Below, piece by piece: positions 42,862 to 54,497 of a DNA stretch of 64,000 bases (its first letter is position 1; each line of letters starts with the position of its first letter). Under the pieces are notes generated by a model. That model saw only the letters and a program-made list of their open reading frames with translations. It did no database searches and was not told the origin of the DNA. A program made the translations under genes and the position numbers. Source of the DNA: Rhynchopus sp. YZ270_cl-10. Lineage: Eukaryota; Euglenozoa; Diplonemea; Diplonemida; Diplonemidae. The stretch covers positions 877,129 through 941,128 of the forward strand of contig OZ037914.1 of assembly GCA_964035575.1 (NCBI GenBank). The letters run 5' to 3'.

Positions 42862-43674
42862 ATGTCGACCACCTCGATGTTCGTTCTCCTCGGTATGGTT
42901 GCAGTTGCGTCTGCCCAGATCCAGCTGACCAGCTGCTCACGTGACGTTGACTGCCGCACCTACGACGACGTTGTTGCAACCTGCACGTCGAACGCCTGTG
43001 CTTGCACGACCCCCGACACCACTGACTTCTGCAGTGGAAACTCCACAGGAACCACTGGTGTGTCGTACGTGTTCTCCTTCAACATTGAGTGTGATAAGTT
43101 CTTCACGAACCCCGCACTCATGAGCAAAATCCGTCTGTCCATTGAGCAGACTGTGTCCCTTGGAGAGATCGCCATTGACATCACCTTCTCGTGTGGATCT
43201 GTTGCGATGGTTGTTAACGGAGACATCCCTGTGGCGAGCGTTGCGTCGATCGGTGCGGACATCCAGACCAGCGTGGAGATTGCTGTTGCTGGGTCTGATC
43301 TGGAGAACACACTGACTGCAAGCAGTGTCAGTCTGGATGCAGGCAGCAGTGCCACCACCTGCAACGTGACGTCCCCTGTTGCCACAGCTGTGTACGTTGC
43401 TGACACGAACACGTGCTCTGTGACCACCTGTGTGTCTGGTTACGAGCTCCAGACGAACGCACCTGACTACGTCGCCACCTGTGTGGAGGTGAACGTGAAC
43501 GTGGAGAGCCACGACGACGACGACCTTTCGGACGGTGCCATCGCTGGTATCGTGCTGGGTTGTGTTGGTTTCTGTGCGCTGATTGTGGCTGTGGTGTTCA
43601 TTGCGGTGTCGAAGAAGAACGTTGCCTCTTCTGGCGAGAAGGAGAACAAGGAAAACGAGCCCATTGACGTGTGA
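42862..43674 (+). CDS. 12-cysteine type I membrane surface protein, paralog 12 (array A)
   Basis: The protein has 270 aa, identical to paralog 16 and one residue different from paralog 1 (Met at 87). Same 12 cysteines, sequons N60 and N168, DDDDLSD stalk, single helix and EPIDV tail. It opens the second array A segment. The signal peptide is the GMVAVASAQ form, whereas the three following units have GMVATASAQ. Confidence 0.92.
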   Translation: MSTTSMFVLLGMVAVASAQIQLTSCSRDVDCRTYDDVVATCTSNACACTTPDTTDFCSGNSTGTTGVSYVFSFNIECDKFFTNPALMSKIRLSIEQTVSLGEIAIDITFSCGSVAMVVNGDIPVASVASIGADIQTSVEIAVAGSDLENTLTASSVSLDAGSSATTCNVTSPVATAVYVADTNTCSVTTCVSGYELQTNAPDYVATCVEVNVNVESHDDDDLSDGAIAGIVLGCVGFCALIVAVVFIAVSKKNVASSGEKENKENEPIDV

Positions 43675-45185
43675 ACTTAGGGACGTAGTGCGCTGACGGT
43701 CCGACGCTTTAAGCGATGATCTAACCTTTTGTCTAAAGCGCGCCACATGCGAAGTTGACACAAAGCAAACGAAAATGGAATTGGTTTTTGTCAGCGTAGT
43801 CATCAACATTATTCCGCAACACATTTGATCAGGATTGATAAAGAAAAAAAGTAGTATTGAAGAAATCCCCCCAATGCACCTTGGTGGTGTTCAGTGTTTT
43901 TTTGAATGGTGATCAAGCGTACTTTTGTGCCACGCTGATCACAGAAACATCACAAGGAGGAAAATACCAGGATAGTAAAGCTGTAAACCCAGAATGTGAT
44001 TTTTGTTTGTTCACATTTCAGATTTTGCGATTGTTTGTTATTTTTCGTAGTTTTGTGCGATTCGCATTCCAGATGTTGTCATTTTTTGTGATGTTTCTGT
44101 GATCAGAGTGGACCCCTGATCACGCAGTGAAATTATTTTGTTTGTGTCTTCCACACATTCATTCATGTTTCTTCCCCTTTGTCGCTTCCGCCGTTTTTAT
44201 TCGAAGAACCTAAGCGTGAGGCTCAGTGTACACTGTAACCAATCGTTTGCTTACTTTCCTTTTATAGGGTAGCATAATTTTATTTTGGTGCCATTGCAAA
44301 ATGTTCTGTAATTCTGTTGAGAAAGTTCTCTTCTGAAATAGTTTCTTCCATGTTCTACGACCTCTTCTTGAGGTGTCCACATGGTGACAGCGAACCTTTT
44401 AGTTTTTCCCCCCAACAAATTCACCCCACAGACCAATTTTAGTTAACGAACAGCTCTTTTCAACCAAGCACGGTTCAGCTGACAAACGTTTTTGTTTGCT
44501 TTTTCTTTTTCCCTTTTTCATTCCACGTGGGGGTCTGCAACCCAACGGTTGTGGTGCCCGCTGCTCTTTCGGTGATTAAGCAGAAGCTACAGTTTAACCT
44601 GGCAAATTCCCTTCCCTTTTTTAGCGTGTTCCCGCACGATACCGACAGTGGTAAAGATGTGTGGGCACGAGTTCCTCTTTTTCTGGTGCACACATTTCTG
44701 TCTGATTGCAATGGTCACAATACGTTGTCTCGCATTACATACTTCACGTCACCCTCACCTTTGTCAAATGCTCTATTTTTGAAGGTGACAGTAATGAAGG
44801 CTTCGACTCTTGCAAACAGCCCCCTTTTTTGAAATGTGAAATGCATTGATCTTCTCAAGTTTTCTTTAACCTTACAGATGGCACTAAGCGAGGTGATGCT
44901 TAGGTTCATCGTTATCAACTGTTTCTTTTGAAACTGCGGTGCACACGAGAGGCGTATTGCATCTCAAGTTTTCTTCTCTTATATTTTTTGAGCCTGGTGT
45001 TTTTCATCCAGGCGTCAAGAATCGAAACACAGTGAACACATTATTTTTTTTATTCAACCTTTCACAAATCAAGTTTGTTTGCACCCATTTGTTTGTCATC
45101 TTCACTGTTCACACCCCACACCCAACGAGCACCACCCACAACAGATATTTCATACTTGTTTCGTTTTTCAACAACACACAGCACA
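43675..45185. repeat. Spacer A, full copy
   Basis: 1,511 bp, apparently identical to the next two spacers. It holds the inverted-repeat module (43907-44131), H1 hairpins near 44210 and 44884-44903, and the acceptor-like CAG at 45011. Confidence 0.85.
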
Positions 45186-45998
45186 ATGTCGACCACCTCG
45201 ATGTTCGTTCTCCTCGGTATGGTTGCGACTGCGTCTGCCCAGATCCAGCTGACCAGCTGCTCACGTGACGTTGACTGCCGCACCTACGACGACGTTGTTG
45301 CAACCTGCACGTCGAACGCCTGTGCTTGCACGACCCCCGACACCACTGACTTCTGCAGTGGAAACTCCACAGGAACCACTGGTGTGTCGTACGTGTTCTC
45401 CTTCAACATTGAGTGTGATAAGTTCTTCACGAACCCCGCACTCATGAGCAAAATCCGTCTGTCCATTGAGCAGACTGTGTCCCTTGGAGAGATCGCCATT
45501 GACATCACCTTCTCGTGTGGATCTGTTGCGATGGTTGTTAACGGAGACATCCCTGTGGCGAGCGTTGCGTCGATCGGTGCGGACATCCAGACCAGCGTGG
45601 AGATTGCTGTTGCTGGGTCTGATCTGGAGAACACACTGACTGCAAGCAGTGTCAGTCTGGATGCAGGCAGCAGTGCCACCACCTGCAACGTGACGTCCCC
45701 TGTTGCCACAGCTGTGTACGTTGCTGACACGAACACGTGCTCTGTGACCACCTGTGTGTCTGGTTACGAGCTCCAGACGAACGCACCTGACTACGTCGCC
45801 ACCTGTGTGGAGGTGAACGTGAACGTGGAGAGCCACGACGACGACGACCTTTCGGACGGTGCCATCGCTGGTATCGTGCTGGGTTGTGTTGGTTTCTGTG
45901 CGCTGATTGTGGCTGTGGTGTTCATTGCGGTGTCGAAGAAGAACGTTGCCTCTTCTGGCGAGAAGGAGAACAAGGAAAACGAGCCCATTGACGTGTGA
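45186..45998 (+). CDS. 12-cysteine type I membrane surface protein, paralog 13 (array A unit)
   Basis: The protein has 270 aa and is identical to paralogs 14 and 15. It differs from paralog 12 only at residue 15 of the signal peptide (Thr for Val, codons GCGACT for GCAGTT). This short patch, also found in paralogs 4-6, may be a conversion tract from that branch. Mature protein, sequons, stalk, helix and tail as in paralog 1. Confidence 0.92.
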   Translation: MSTTSMFVLLGMVATASAQIQLTSCSRDVDCRTYDDVVATCTSNACACTTPDTTDFCSGNSTGTTGVSYVFSFNIECDKFFTNPALMSKIRLSIEQTVSLGEIAIDITFSCGSVAMVVNGDIPVASVASIGADIQTSVEIAVAGSDLENTLTASSVSLDAGSSATTCNVTSPVATAVYVADTNTCSVTTCVSGYELQTNAPDYVATCVEVNVNVESHDDDDLSDGAIAGIVLGCVGFCALIVAVVFIAVSKKNVASSGEKENKENEPIDV

Positions 45999-47509
45999 AC
46001 TTAGGGACGTAGTGCGCTGACGGTCCGACGCTTTAAGCGATGATCTAACCTTTTGTCTAAAGCGCGCCACATGCGAAGTTGACACAAAGCAAACGAAAAT
46101 GGAATTGGTTTTTGTCAGCGTAGTCATCAACATTATTCCGCAACACATTTGATCAGGATTGATAAAGAAAAAAAGTAGTATTGAAGAAATCCCCCCAATG
46201 CACCTTGGTGGTGTTCAGTGTTTTTTTGAATGGTGATCAAGCGTACTTTTGTGCCACGCTGATCACAGAAACATCACAAGGAGGAAAATACCAGGATAGT
46301 AAAGCTGTAAACCCAGAATGTGATTTTTGTTTGTTCACATTTCAGATTTTGCGATTGTTTGTTATTTTTCGTAGTTTTGTGCGATTCGCATTCCAGATGT
46401 TGTCATTTTTTGTGATGTTTCTGTGATCAGAGTGGACCCCTGATCACGCAGTGAAATTATTTTGTTTGTGTCTTCCACACATTCATTCATGTTTCTTCCC
46501 CTTTGTCGCTTCCGCCGTTTTTATTCGAAGAACCTAAGCGTGAGGCTCAGTGTACACTGTAACCAATCGTTTGCTTACTTTCCTTTTATAGGGTAGCATA
46601 ATTTTATTTTGGTGCCATTGCAAAATGTTCTGTAATTCTGTTGAGAAAGTTCTCTTCTGAAATAGTTTCTTCCATGTTCTACGACCTCTTCTTGAGGTGT
46701 CCACATGGTGACAGCGAACCTTTTAGTTTTTCCCCCCAACAAATTCACCCCACAGACCAATTTTAGTTAACGAACAGCTCTTTTCAACCAAGCACGGTTC
46801 AGCTGACAAACGTTTTTGTTTGCTTTTTCTTTTTCCCTTTTTCATTCCACGTGGGGGTCTGCAACCCAACGGTTGTGGTGCCCGCTGCTCTTTCGGTGAT
46901 TAAGCAGAAGCTACAGTTTAACCTGGCAAATTCCCTTCCCTTTTTTAGCGTGTTCCCGCACGATACCGACAGTGGTAAAGATGTGTGGGCACGAGTTCCT
47001 CTTTTTCTGGTGCACACATTTCTGTCTGATTGCAATGGTCACAATACGTTGTCTCGCATTACATACTTCACGTCACCCTCACCTTTGTCAAATGCTCTAT
47101 TTTTGAAGGTGACAGTAATGAAGGCTTCGACTCTTGCAAACAGCCCCCTTTTTTGAAATGTGAAATGCATTGATCTTCTCAAGTTTTCTTTAACCTTACA
47201 GATGGCACTAAGCGAGGTGATGCTTAGGTTCATCGTTATCAACTGTTTCTTTTGAAACTGCGGTGCACACGAGAGGCGTATTGCATCTCAAGTTTTCTTC
47301 TCTTATATTTTTTGAGCCTGGTGTTTTTCATCCAGGCGTCAAGAATCGAAACACAGTGAACACATTATTTTTTTTATTCAACCTTTCACAAATCAAGTTT
47401 GTTTGCACCCATTTGTTTGTCATCTTCACTGTTCACACCCCACACCCAACGAGCACCACCCACAACAGATATTTCATACTTGTTTCGTTTTTCAACAACA
47501 CACAGCACA
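45999..47509. repeat. Spacer A, full copy
   Basis: Same content as 43675-45185 at an offset of 2,324 bp; I found no difference in the stretches compared by eye. Confidence 0.85.
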
Positions 47510-48322
47510 ATGTCGACCACCTCGATGTTCGTTCTCCTCGGTATGGTTGCGACTGCGTCTGCCCAGATCCAGCTGACCAGCTGCTCACGTGACGTTGACT
47601 GCCGCACCTACGACGACGTTGTTGCAACCTGCACGTCGAACGCCTGTGCTTGCACGACCCCCGACACCACTGACTTCTGCAGTGGAAACTCCACAGGAAC
47701 CACTGGTGTGTCGTACGTGTTCTCCTTCAACATTGAGTGTGATAAGTTCTTCACGAACCCCGCACTCATGAGCAAAATCCGTCTGTCCATTGAGCAGACT
47801 GTGTCCCTTGGAGAGATCGCCATTGACATCACCTTCTCGTGTGGATCTGTTGCGATGGTTGTTAACGGAGACATCCCTGTGGCGAGCGTTGCGTCGATCG
47901 GTGCGGACATCCAGACCAGCGTGGAGATTGCTGTTGCTGGGTCTGATCTGGAGAACACACTGACTGCAAGCAGTGTCAGTCTGGATGCAGGCAGCAGTGC
48001 CACCACCTGCAACGTGACGTCCCCTGTTGCCACAGCTGTGTACGTTGCTGACACGAACACGTGCTCTGTGACCACCTGTGTGTCTGGTTACGAGCTCCAG
48101 ACGAACGCACCTGACTACGTCGCCACCTGTGTGGAGGTGAACGTGAACGTGGAGAGCCACGACGACGACGACCTTTCGGACGGTGCCATCGCTGGTATCG
48201 TGCTGGGTTGTGTTGGTTTCTGTGCGCTGATTGTGGCTGTGGTGTTCATTGCGGTGTCGAAGAAGAACGTTGCCTCTTCTGGCGAGAAGGAGAACAAGGA
48301 AAACGAGCCCATTGACGTGTGA
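47510..48322 (+). CDS. 12-cysteine type I membrane surface protein, paralog 14 (array A unit)
   Basis: The protein has 270 aa, identical to paralogs 13 and 15, and the gene lies exactly 2,324 bp downstream of paralog 13. The identical coding and spacer DNA means either a very recent amplification, active homogenisation, or a repeat copied in assembly. Confidence 0.9.
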   Translation: MSTTSMFVLLGMVATASAQIQLTSCSRDVDCRTYDDVVATCTSNACACTTPDTTDFCSGNSTGTTGVSYVFSFNIECDKFFTNPALMSKIRLSIEQTVSLGEIAIDITFSCGSVAMVVNGDIPVASVASIGADIQTSVEIAVAGSDLENTLTASSVSLDAGSSATTCNVTSPVATAVYVADTNTCSVTTCVSGYELQTNAPDYVATCVEVNVNVESHDDDDLSDGAIAGIVLGCVGFCALIVAVVFIAVSKKNVASSGEKENKENEPIDV

Positions 48323-49833
48323 ACTTAGGGACGTAGTGCGCTGACGGTCCGACGCTTTAAGCGATGATCTAACCTTTTGTCTAAAGCGCGCCACATGCGA
48401 AGTTGACACAAAGCAAACGAAAATGGAATTGGTTTTTGTCAGCGTAGTCATCAACATTATTCCGCAACACATTTGATCAGGATTGATAAAGAAAAAAAGT
48501 AGTATTGAAGAAATCCCCCCAATGCACCTTGGTGGTGTTCAGTGTTTTTTTGAATGGTGATCAAGCGTACTTTTGTGCCACGCTGATCACAGAAACATCA
48601 CAAGGAGGAAAATACCAGGATAGTAAAGCTGTAAACCCAGAATGTGATTTTTGTTTGTTCACATTTCAGATTTTGCGATTGTTTGTTATTTTTCGTAGTT
48701 TTGTGCGATTCGCATTCCAGATGTTGTCATTTTTTGTGATGTTTCTGTGATCAGAGTGGACCCCTGATCACGCAGTGAAATTATTTTGTTTGTGTCTTCC
48801 ACACATTCATTCATGTTTCTTCCCCTTTGTCGCTTCCGCCGTTTTTATTCGAAGAACCTAAGCGTGAGGCTCAGTGTACACTGTAACCAATCGTTTGCTT
48901 ACTTTCCTTTTATAGGGTAGCATAATTTTATTTTGGTGCCATTGCAAAATGTTCTGTAATTCTGTTGAGAAAGTTCTCTTCTGAAATAGTTTCTTCCATG
49001 TTCTACGACCTCTTCTTGAGGTGTCCACATGGTGACAGCGAACCTTTTAGTTTTTCCCCCCAACAAATTCACCCCACAGACCAATTTTAGTTAACGAACA
49101 GCTCTTTTCAACCAAGCACGGTTCAGCTGACAAACGTTTTTGTTTGCTTTTTCTTTTTCCCTTTTTCATTCCACGTGGGGGTCTGCAACCCAACGGTTGT
49201 GGTGCCCGCTGCTCTTTCGGTGATTAAGCAGAAGCTACAGTTTAACCTGGCAAATTCCCTTCCCTTTTTTAGCGTGTTCCCGCACGATACCGACAGTGGT
49301 AAAGATGTGTGGGCACGAGTTCCTCTTTTTCTGGTGCACACATTTCTGTCTGATTGCAATGGTCACAATACGTTGTCTCGCATTACATACTTCACGTCAC
49401 CCTCACCTTTGTCAAATGCTCTATTTTTGAAGGTGACAGTAATGAAGGCTTCGACTCTTGCAAACAGCCCCCTTTTTTGAAATGTGAAATGCATTGATCT
49501 TCTCAAGTTTTCTTTAACCTTACAGATGGCACTAAGCGAGGTGATGCTTAGGTTCATCGTTATCAACTGTTTCTTTTGAAACTGCGGTGCACACGAGAGG
49601 CGTATTGCATCTCAAGTTTTCTTCTCTTATATTTTTTGAGCCTGGTGTTTTTCATCCAGGCGTCAAGAATCGAAACACAGTGAACACATTATTTTTTTTA
49701 TTCAACCTTTCACAAATCAAGTTTGTTTGCACCCATTTGTTTGTCATCTTCACTGTTCACACCCCACACCCAACGAGCACCACCCACAACAGATATTTCA
49801 TACTTGTTTCGTTTTTCAACAACACACAGCACA
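48323..49833. repeat. Spacer A, full copy
   Basis: Third 1,511-bp copy of the homogeneous unit. Confidence 0.85.
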
Positions 49834-50646
49834 ATGTCGACCACCTCGATGTTCGTTCTCCTCGGTATGGTTGCGACTGCGTCTGCCCAGATCCAGCTGA
49901 CCAGCTGCTCACGTGACGTTGACTGCCGCACCTACGACGACGTTGTTGCAACCTGCACGTCGAACGCCTGTGCTTGCACGACCCCCGACACCACTGACTT
50001 CTGCAGTGGAAACTCCACAGGAACCACTGGTGTGTCGTACGTGTTCTCCTTCAACATTGAGTGTGATAAGTTCTTCACGAACCCCGCACTCATGAGCAAA
50101 ATCCGTCTGTCCATTGAGCAGACTGTGTCCCTTGGAGAGATCGCCATTGACATCACCTTCTCGTGTGGATCTGTTGCGATGGTTGTTAACGGAGACATCC
50201 CTGTGGCGAGCGTTGCGTCGATCGGTGCGGACATCCAGACCAGCGTGGAGATTGCTGTTGCTGGGTCTGATCTGGAGAACACACTGACTGCAAGCAGTGT
50301 CAGTCTGGATGCAGGCAGCAGTGCCACCACCTGCAACGTGACGTCCCCTGTTGCCACAGCTGTGTACGTTGCTGACACGAACACGTGCTCTGTGACCACC
50401 TGTGTGTCTGGTTACGAGCTCCAGACGAACGCACCTGACTACGTCGCCACCTGTGTGGAGGTGAACGTGAACGTGGAGAGCCACGACGACGACGACCTTT
50501 CGGACGGTGCCATCGCTGGTATCGTGCTGGGTTGTGTTGGTTTCTGTGCGCTGATTGTGGCTGTGGTGTTCATTGCGGTGTCGAAGAAGAACGTTGCCTC
50601 TTCTGGCGAGAAGGAGAACAAGGAAAACGAGCCCATTGACGTGTGA
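49834..50646 (+). CDS. 12-cysteine type I membrane surface protein, paralog 15 (array A unit)
   Basis: The protein has 270 aa and is the last of the three identical products. Downstream, the spacer stays identical only to about 50740 and then changes (AAAATTGAATTAG in place of AAAATGGAATTGG), which marks the right edge of the homogeneous block. Confidence 0.92.
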   Translation: MSTTSMFVLLGMVATASAQIQLTSCSRDVDCRTYDDVVATCTSNACACTTPDTTDFCSGNSTGTTGVSYVFSFNIECDKFFTNPALMSKIRLSIEQTVSLGEIAIDITFSCGSVAMVVNGDIPVASVASIGADIQTSVEIAVAGSDLENTLTASSVSLDAGSSATTCNVTSPVATAVYVADTNTCSVTTCVSGYELQTNAPDYVATCVEVNVNVESHDDDDLSDGAIAGIVLGCVGFCALIVAVVFIAVSKKNVASSGEKENKENEPIDV

Positions 50647-52150
50647 ACTTAGGGACGTAGTGCGCTGACGGTCCGACGCTTTAAGCGATGATCTAACCTT
50701 TTGTCTAAAGCGCGCCACATGCGAAGTTGACACAAAGCAAACGAAAATTGAATTAGTTTTTGTCAGCGTAGTCATCAACATTATTCCGCAACAGATTTGA
50801 TCAGGATTGATAATGAAAAAAAGTAGTATTGAAGAAATCCCCCCAATGCACCTTCGTGGTGTTCAGTGTTTTTTTGAATGATGATCAAGAGTACTATTAC
50901 GGCACGCTGATCACAGTGACCTCACAACAACTCAGAAGGAGCATAATGCCGGTTAAAGAAGCTGTCCACTCTGTGATTTTTTGTGTTGTTCACATTTCAG
51001 ATTTTGCGATTGTTTGTTATTTTTAGTGATTTTGTGCGATTCGCATTCCGTCGTTTTTGTGATGTTTCTGTGACCAGAGTGGACCCCTCTGATCACGCCA
51101 TGAAATTATTTTGTTTGTGTCTTCCACACATTCATTCATGTTTCTTCCCCTTTGTCGCTTCCGCCGTTTTTATTCGAAGAACCTAAGCAACGCGAGGCTC
51201 AGTGTACACTGTAACCAAACGTTTGCTTACTTTCCTTTTATAGGGTAGCATAATTTTATTTTGGTGCCATTGCAAAATGTTCTGTAATTCTGTTGAGAAA
51301 GTTCTCTTCTGAAATAGTTTCTTCCATGTTCTACGTCCTCTTCTTGAGGTGTCCACATGGTGACAGCGAACCTTTTAGTTTCCCCCAACAAATTCACCCC
51401 ACAGACCAATTTTAGTTAACGAACAGCTCTTTTCAACCAAGCACGGTTCAGCTGACAAACGTTTTTGTTTGCTTTTTCTTTTTCCCTTTTTCATTCCACG
51501 TGGGGGTCTGCAACCCATGGTTGTGGTGCCCACTGCTCTTTCGGTGATTAAGCAGAAGCTACGGTTTAACCTGCCATGTTTTCTTCCCCATTTTTACCGT
51601 GTTCCCGCACGATACCGACAGTGGTAAAGATGTGTGGGCACGAGTTCCTCTTTTTCTGGTGCACACATTTTTGTCGATTGCAATGGTCACAATACGTTGT
51701 CTCGCATTACATACTTCACGTCACCCTCACCTTTGTCAAATGCTCTATTTTTGAAGGTGACAGTAATGAAGGCTTCGACTCTTGCAAACGGCCCCCTTTT
51801 TTGAAATGTGAAATGCATTGATCTTCTCAAGTTTTCTTTAACCTTACAGATGGCACTAAGCGAGGTGATGCTTAGGTTCATCGTTATCAACTGTTTCTTT
51901 GAAACTGCGGTGCACACGAGAGGCGTATTGCATCTCAAGTTTTCTTCTCTTTTATTTTTTGACCCTCTCGTTTTATGCAGGCGTCAAGAATCGAAACATA
52001 GTGAACATTTTATATTTTGTTACTGTTCAAGAAACAAGTTTGTTTGCACCCATTTGTTTGTCATCTTCGCTGCTCACACCCCACACCCAACGAGCACCAC
52101 CCACAACAGATATTTCACACTTGTTTCGTTTTTCAACAACACACAACACA
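50647..52150. repeat. Spacer A, variant copy
   Basis: Related to the other spacers but with many differences between about 50870 and 51070 in the inverted-repeat module, and small indels further on. The leader and acceptor-like CAG (51980) are conserved. Confidence 0.8.
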
Positions 52151-52963
52151 ATGTCGACCACCTCGATGTTCGTTCTCCTCGGTATGGTTGCAGTTGCGTC
52201 TGCCCAGATCCAGCTGACCAGCTGCTCACGTGACGTTGACTGCCGCACCTACGACGACGTTGTTGCAACCTGCACGTCGAACGCCTGTGCTTGCACGACC
52301 CCCGACACCACTGACTTCTGCAGTGGAAACTCCACAGGAACCACTGGTGTGTCGTACGTGTTCTCCTTCAACATTGAGTGTGACAAGTTCTTCACGAACC
52401 CCGCACTCATGAGCAAAATCCGTCTGTCCATTGAGCAGACTGTGTCCCTTGGAGAGATCGCCATTGACATCACCTTCTCGTGTGGATCTGTTGCGATGGT
52501 TGTGAACGGAGACATCCCTGTGGCAAGTGTTGCGTCGATCGGTGCGGACATCCAGACCAGCGTGGAGATTGCCGTGGCTGGGTCTGATCTGGAGAACACA
52601 CTGACTGCAAGCAGCGTCAGTCTGGATGCAGGCAGCAGTGCCACCACCTGCAACGTGACGTCCCCTGTTGCCACAGCTGTGTACGTTGCTGACACGAACA
52701 CGTGCTCTGTGACCACCTGTGTGTCTGGTTACGAGCTCCAGACGAACGCACCTGACTACGTCGCCACCTGTGTGGAGGTGAACGTGAACGTGGAGAGCCA
52801 CGACGACGACGACCTTTCGGACGGTGCCATTGCTGGTATCGTGCTGGGTTGTGTTGGTTTCTGTGCGCTGATTGTGGCTGTGGTGTTCATTGCGGTGTCG
52901 AAGAAGAACGTTGCCTCTTCTGGCGAGAAGGAGAACAAGGAAAACGAGCCCATTGACGTGTGA
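52151..52963 (+). CDS. 12-cysteine type I membrane surface protein, paralog 16 (array A)
   Basis: The protein has 270 aa, identical to paralog 12 despite several silent differences (for example GCCGTGGCT for GCTGTTGCT near 52569). Synonymous change without amino-acid change hints at selection on the protein or partial conversion. Features as in paralog 1. The long open frame upstream from 51899 is leader, as for paralog 1. Confidence 0.92.
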   Translation: MSTTSMFVLLGMVAVASAQIQLTSCSRDVDCRTYDDVVATCTSNACACTTPDTTDFCSGNSTGTTGVSYVFSFNIECDKFFTNPALMSKIRLSIEQTVSLGEIAIDITFSCGSVAMVVNGDIPVASVASIGADIQTSVEIAVAGSDLENTLTASSVSLDAGSSATTCNVTSPVATAVYVADTNTCSVTTCVSGYELQTNAPDYVATCVEVNVNVESHDDDDLSDGAIAGIVLGCVGFCALIVAVVFIAVSKKNVASSGEKENKENEPIDV

Positions 52964-54345
52964 ACTTAGGGACGTAGTGCGCTGACGGTCCGACGCTTTA
53001 AGCGATGATCTAACCTTTTGTCTAAAGCGCGCCACATGCGAAGTTGACACAAAGCAAACGAAAATTGAATTAGTTTTTGTCAGCGTAGTCATCAACATTA
53101 TTCCGCAACAGATTTGATCAGGATTGATAATGAAAAAAAGTAGTATTGAAGAAATCCCCCCAATGCACCTTCGTGGTGTTCAGTGTTTTTTTGAATGGTG
53201 ATCAAGGGTACTTTTATGCCACGCTGATCACAGAAACATCACAAGGAGCATAATACCGGCATAGTGAAGCTGTAAACCCAGAATGTGATTTTTTGTGTCG
53301 TTCACATTTCAGATTTTGCGATTGTTTGTTATTTTTCGTGATTTTGTGCGATTCGCATTCCAGATGTTGTCATTTTTTGTGATGTTTCTGTGACCAGAGT
53401 GGACCCCCCTTATCACGCAGTGAAATTATTTTGTTTGTGTCTTCCACACATTCATTCATGTTTCTTCCCCTTTGTCGCTTCCGCCGTTTTTATTCGAAGA
53501 ACCTAAGCAACGCGAGGCTCAGTGTACACTGTAACCAAACGTTTGCTTACTTTCCTTTTATAGGGTAGCATAATTTTATTTTGGTGCCATTGCAAAATGT
53601 TCTGTAATTCTGTTGAGAAAGTTCTCTTCTGAAATAGTTTCTTCCATGTTCTACGTCCTCTTCTTGAGGTGTCCACATGGTGACAGCGAACCTTTTAGTT
53701 TCCCCCAACAAATTCACCCCACAGACCAATTTTAGTTAACGAACAGCTCTTTTCAACCAAGCACGGTTCAGCTGACAAACGTTTTTGTTTGCTTTTTCTT
53801 TTTCCCTTTTTCATTCCACGTGGGGGTCTGCAACCCATGGTTGTGGTGCCCGCTGCTCTTTCGGTGATTAAGCAGAAGCTACGGTTTAACCTGCCTCTTT
53901 CCCTTCCCCTTTTTTAGCGTGTTCCCGCACGATACCGACAGTGGTAAAGATGTGTGGGCACGAGTTCCTCTTTTTCTGGTGCACACATTTCTGTTGATTG
54001 CAATGGTCACAATACGTTGTCTCGCATTACATACTTCACGTCACCCTCACCTTTGTCAAATGCTCTATTTTTGAAGGTGACAGTAATGAAGGCTTCGACT
54101 CTTGCAAACGGCCCCCTTTTTTGAAATGTGAAATGCATTGATCTTCTCAAGTTTTCTTTAACCTTACAGATGACGCTAAGCGAGGTGATGCTTAGGTTCA
54201 TCGTTATCAACTGTTTCTTTTGAAACTGCGGTGCACACGAGAGGCGTATTGCATCTCTGGGTTTCTTCTCTTTTATTTTTTGACCCTCCCTTTTTTGCAG
54301 GCGTCAAGAATCGAAACACAGTGAACACATTTTTATGTTATTTCT
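52964..54345. repeat. Spacer A, last copy
   Basis: Homologous to the other spacers up to about 54345, where the sequence changes abruptly to the unique leader of paralog 17. It contains the inverted-repeat module (about 53202-53426), H1 hairpins and a strong T-rich tract ending GCAG at 54300. Confidence 0.8.
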
Positions 54346-54497
54346 CTTTTGCTTTTCAAAAGAGAACTATACCATGACGTCATCAATTCTACATTCTTTT
54401 GTTTTTACCACTGCCGCCAAACCCCTCTCTCACCCTCTCCCCCGTATCCTACACCAAGCAGCTCGAATCTTTTACCAACTCCCTTATTGTTAACACT

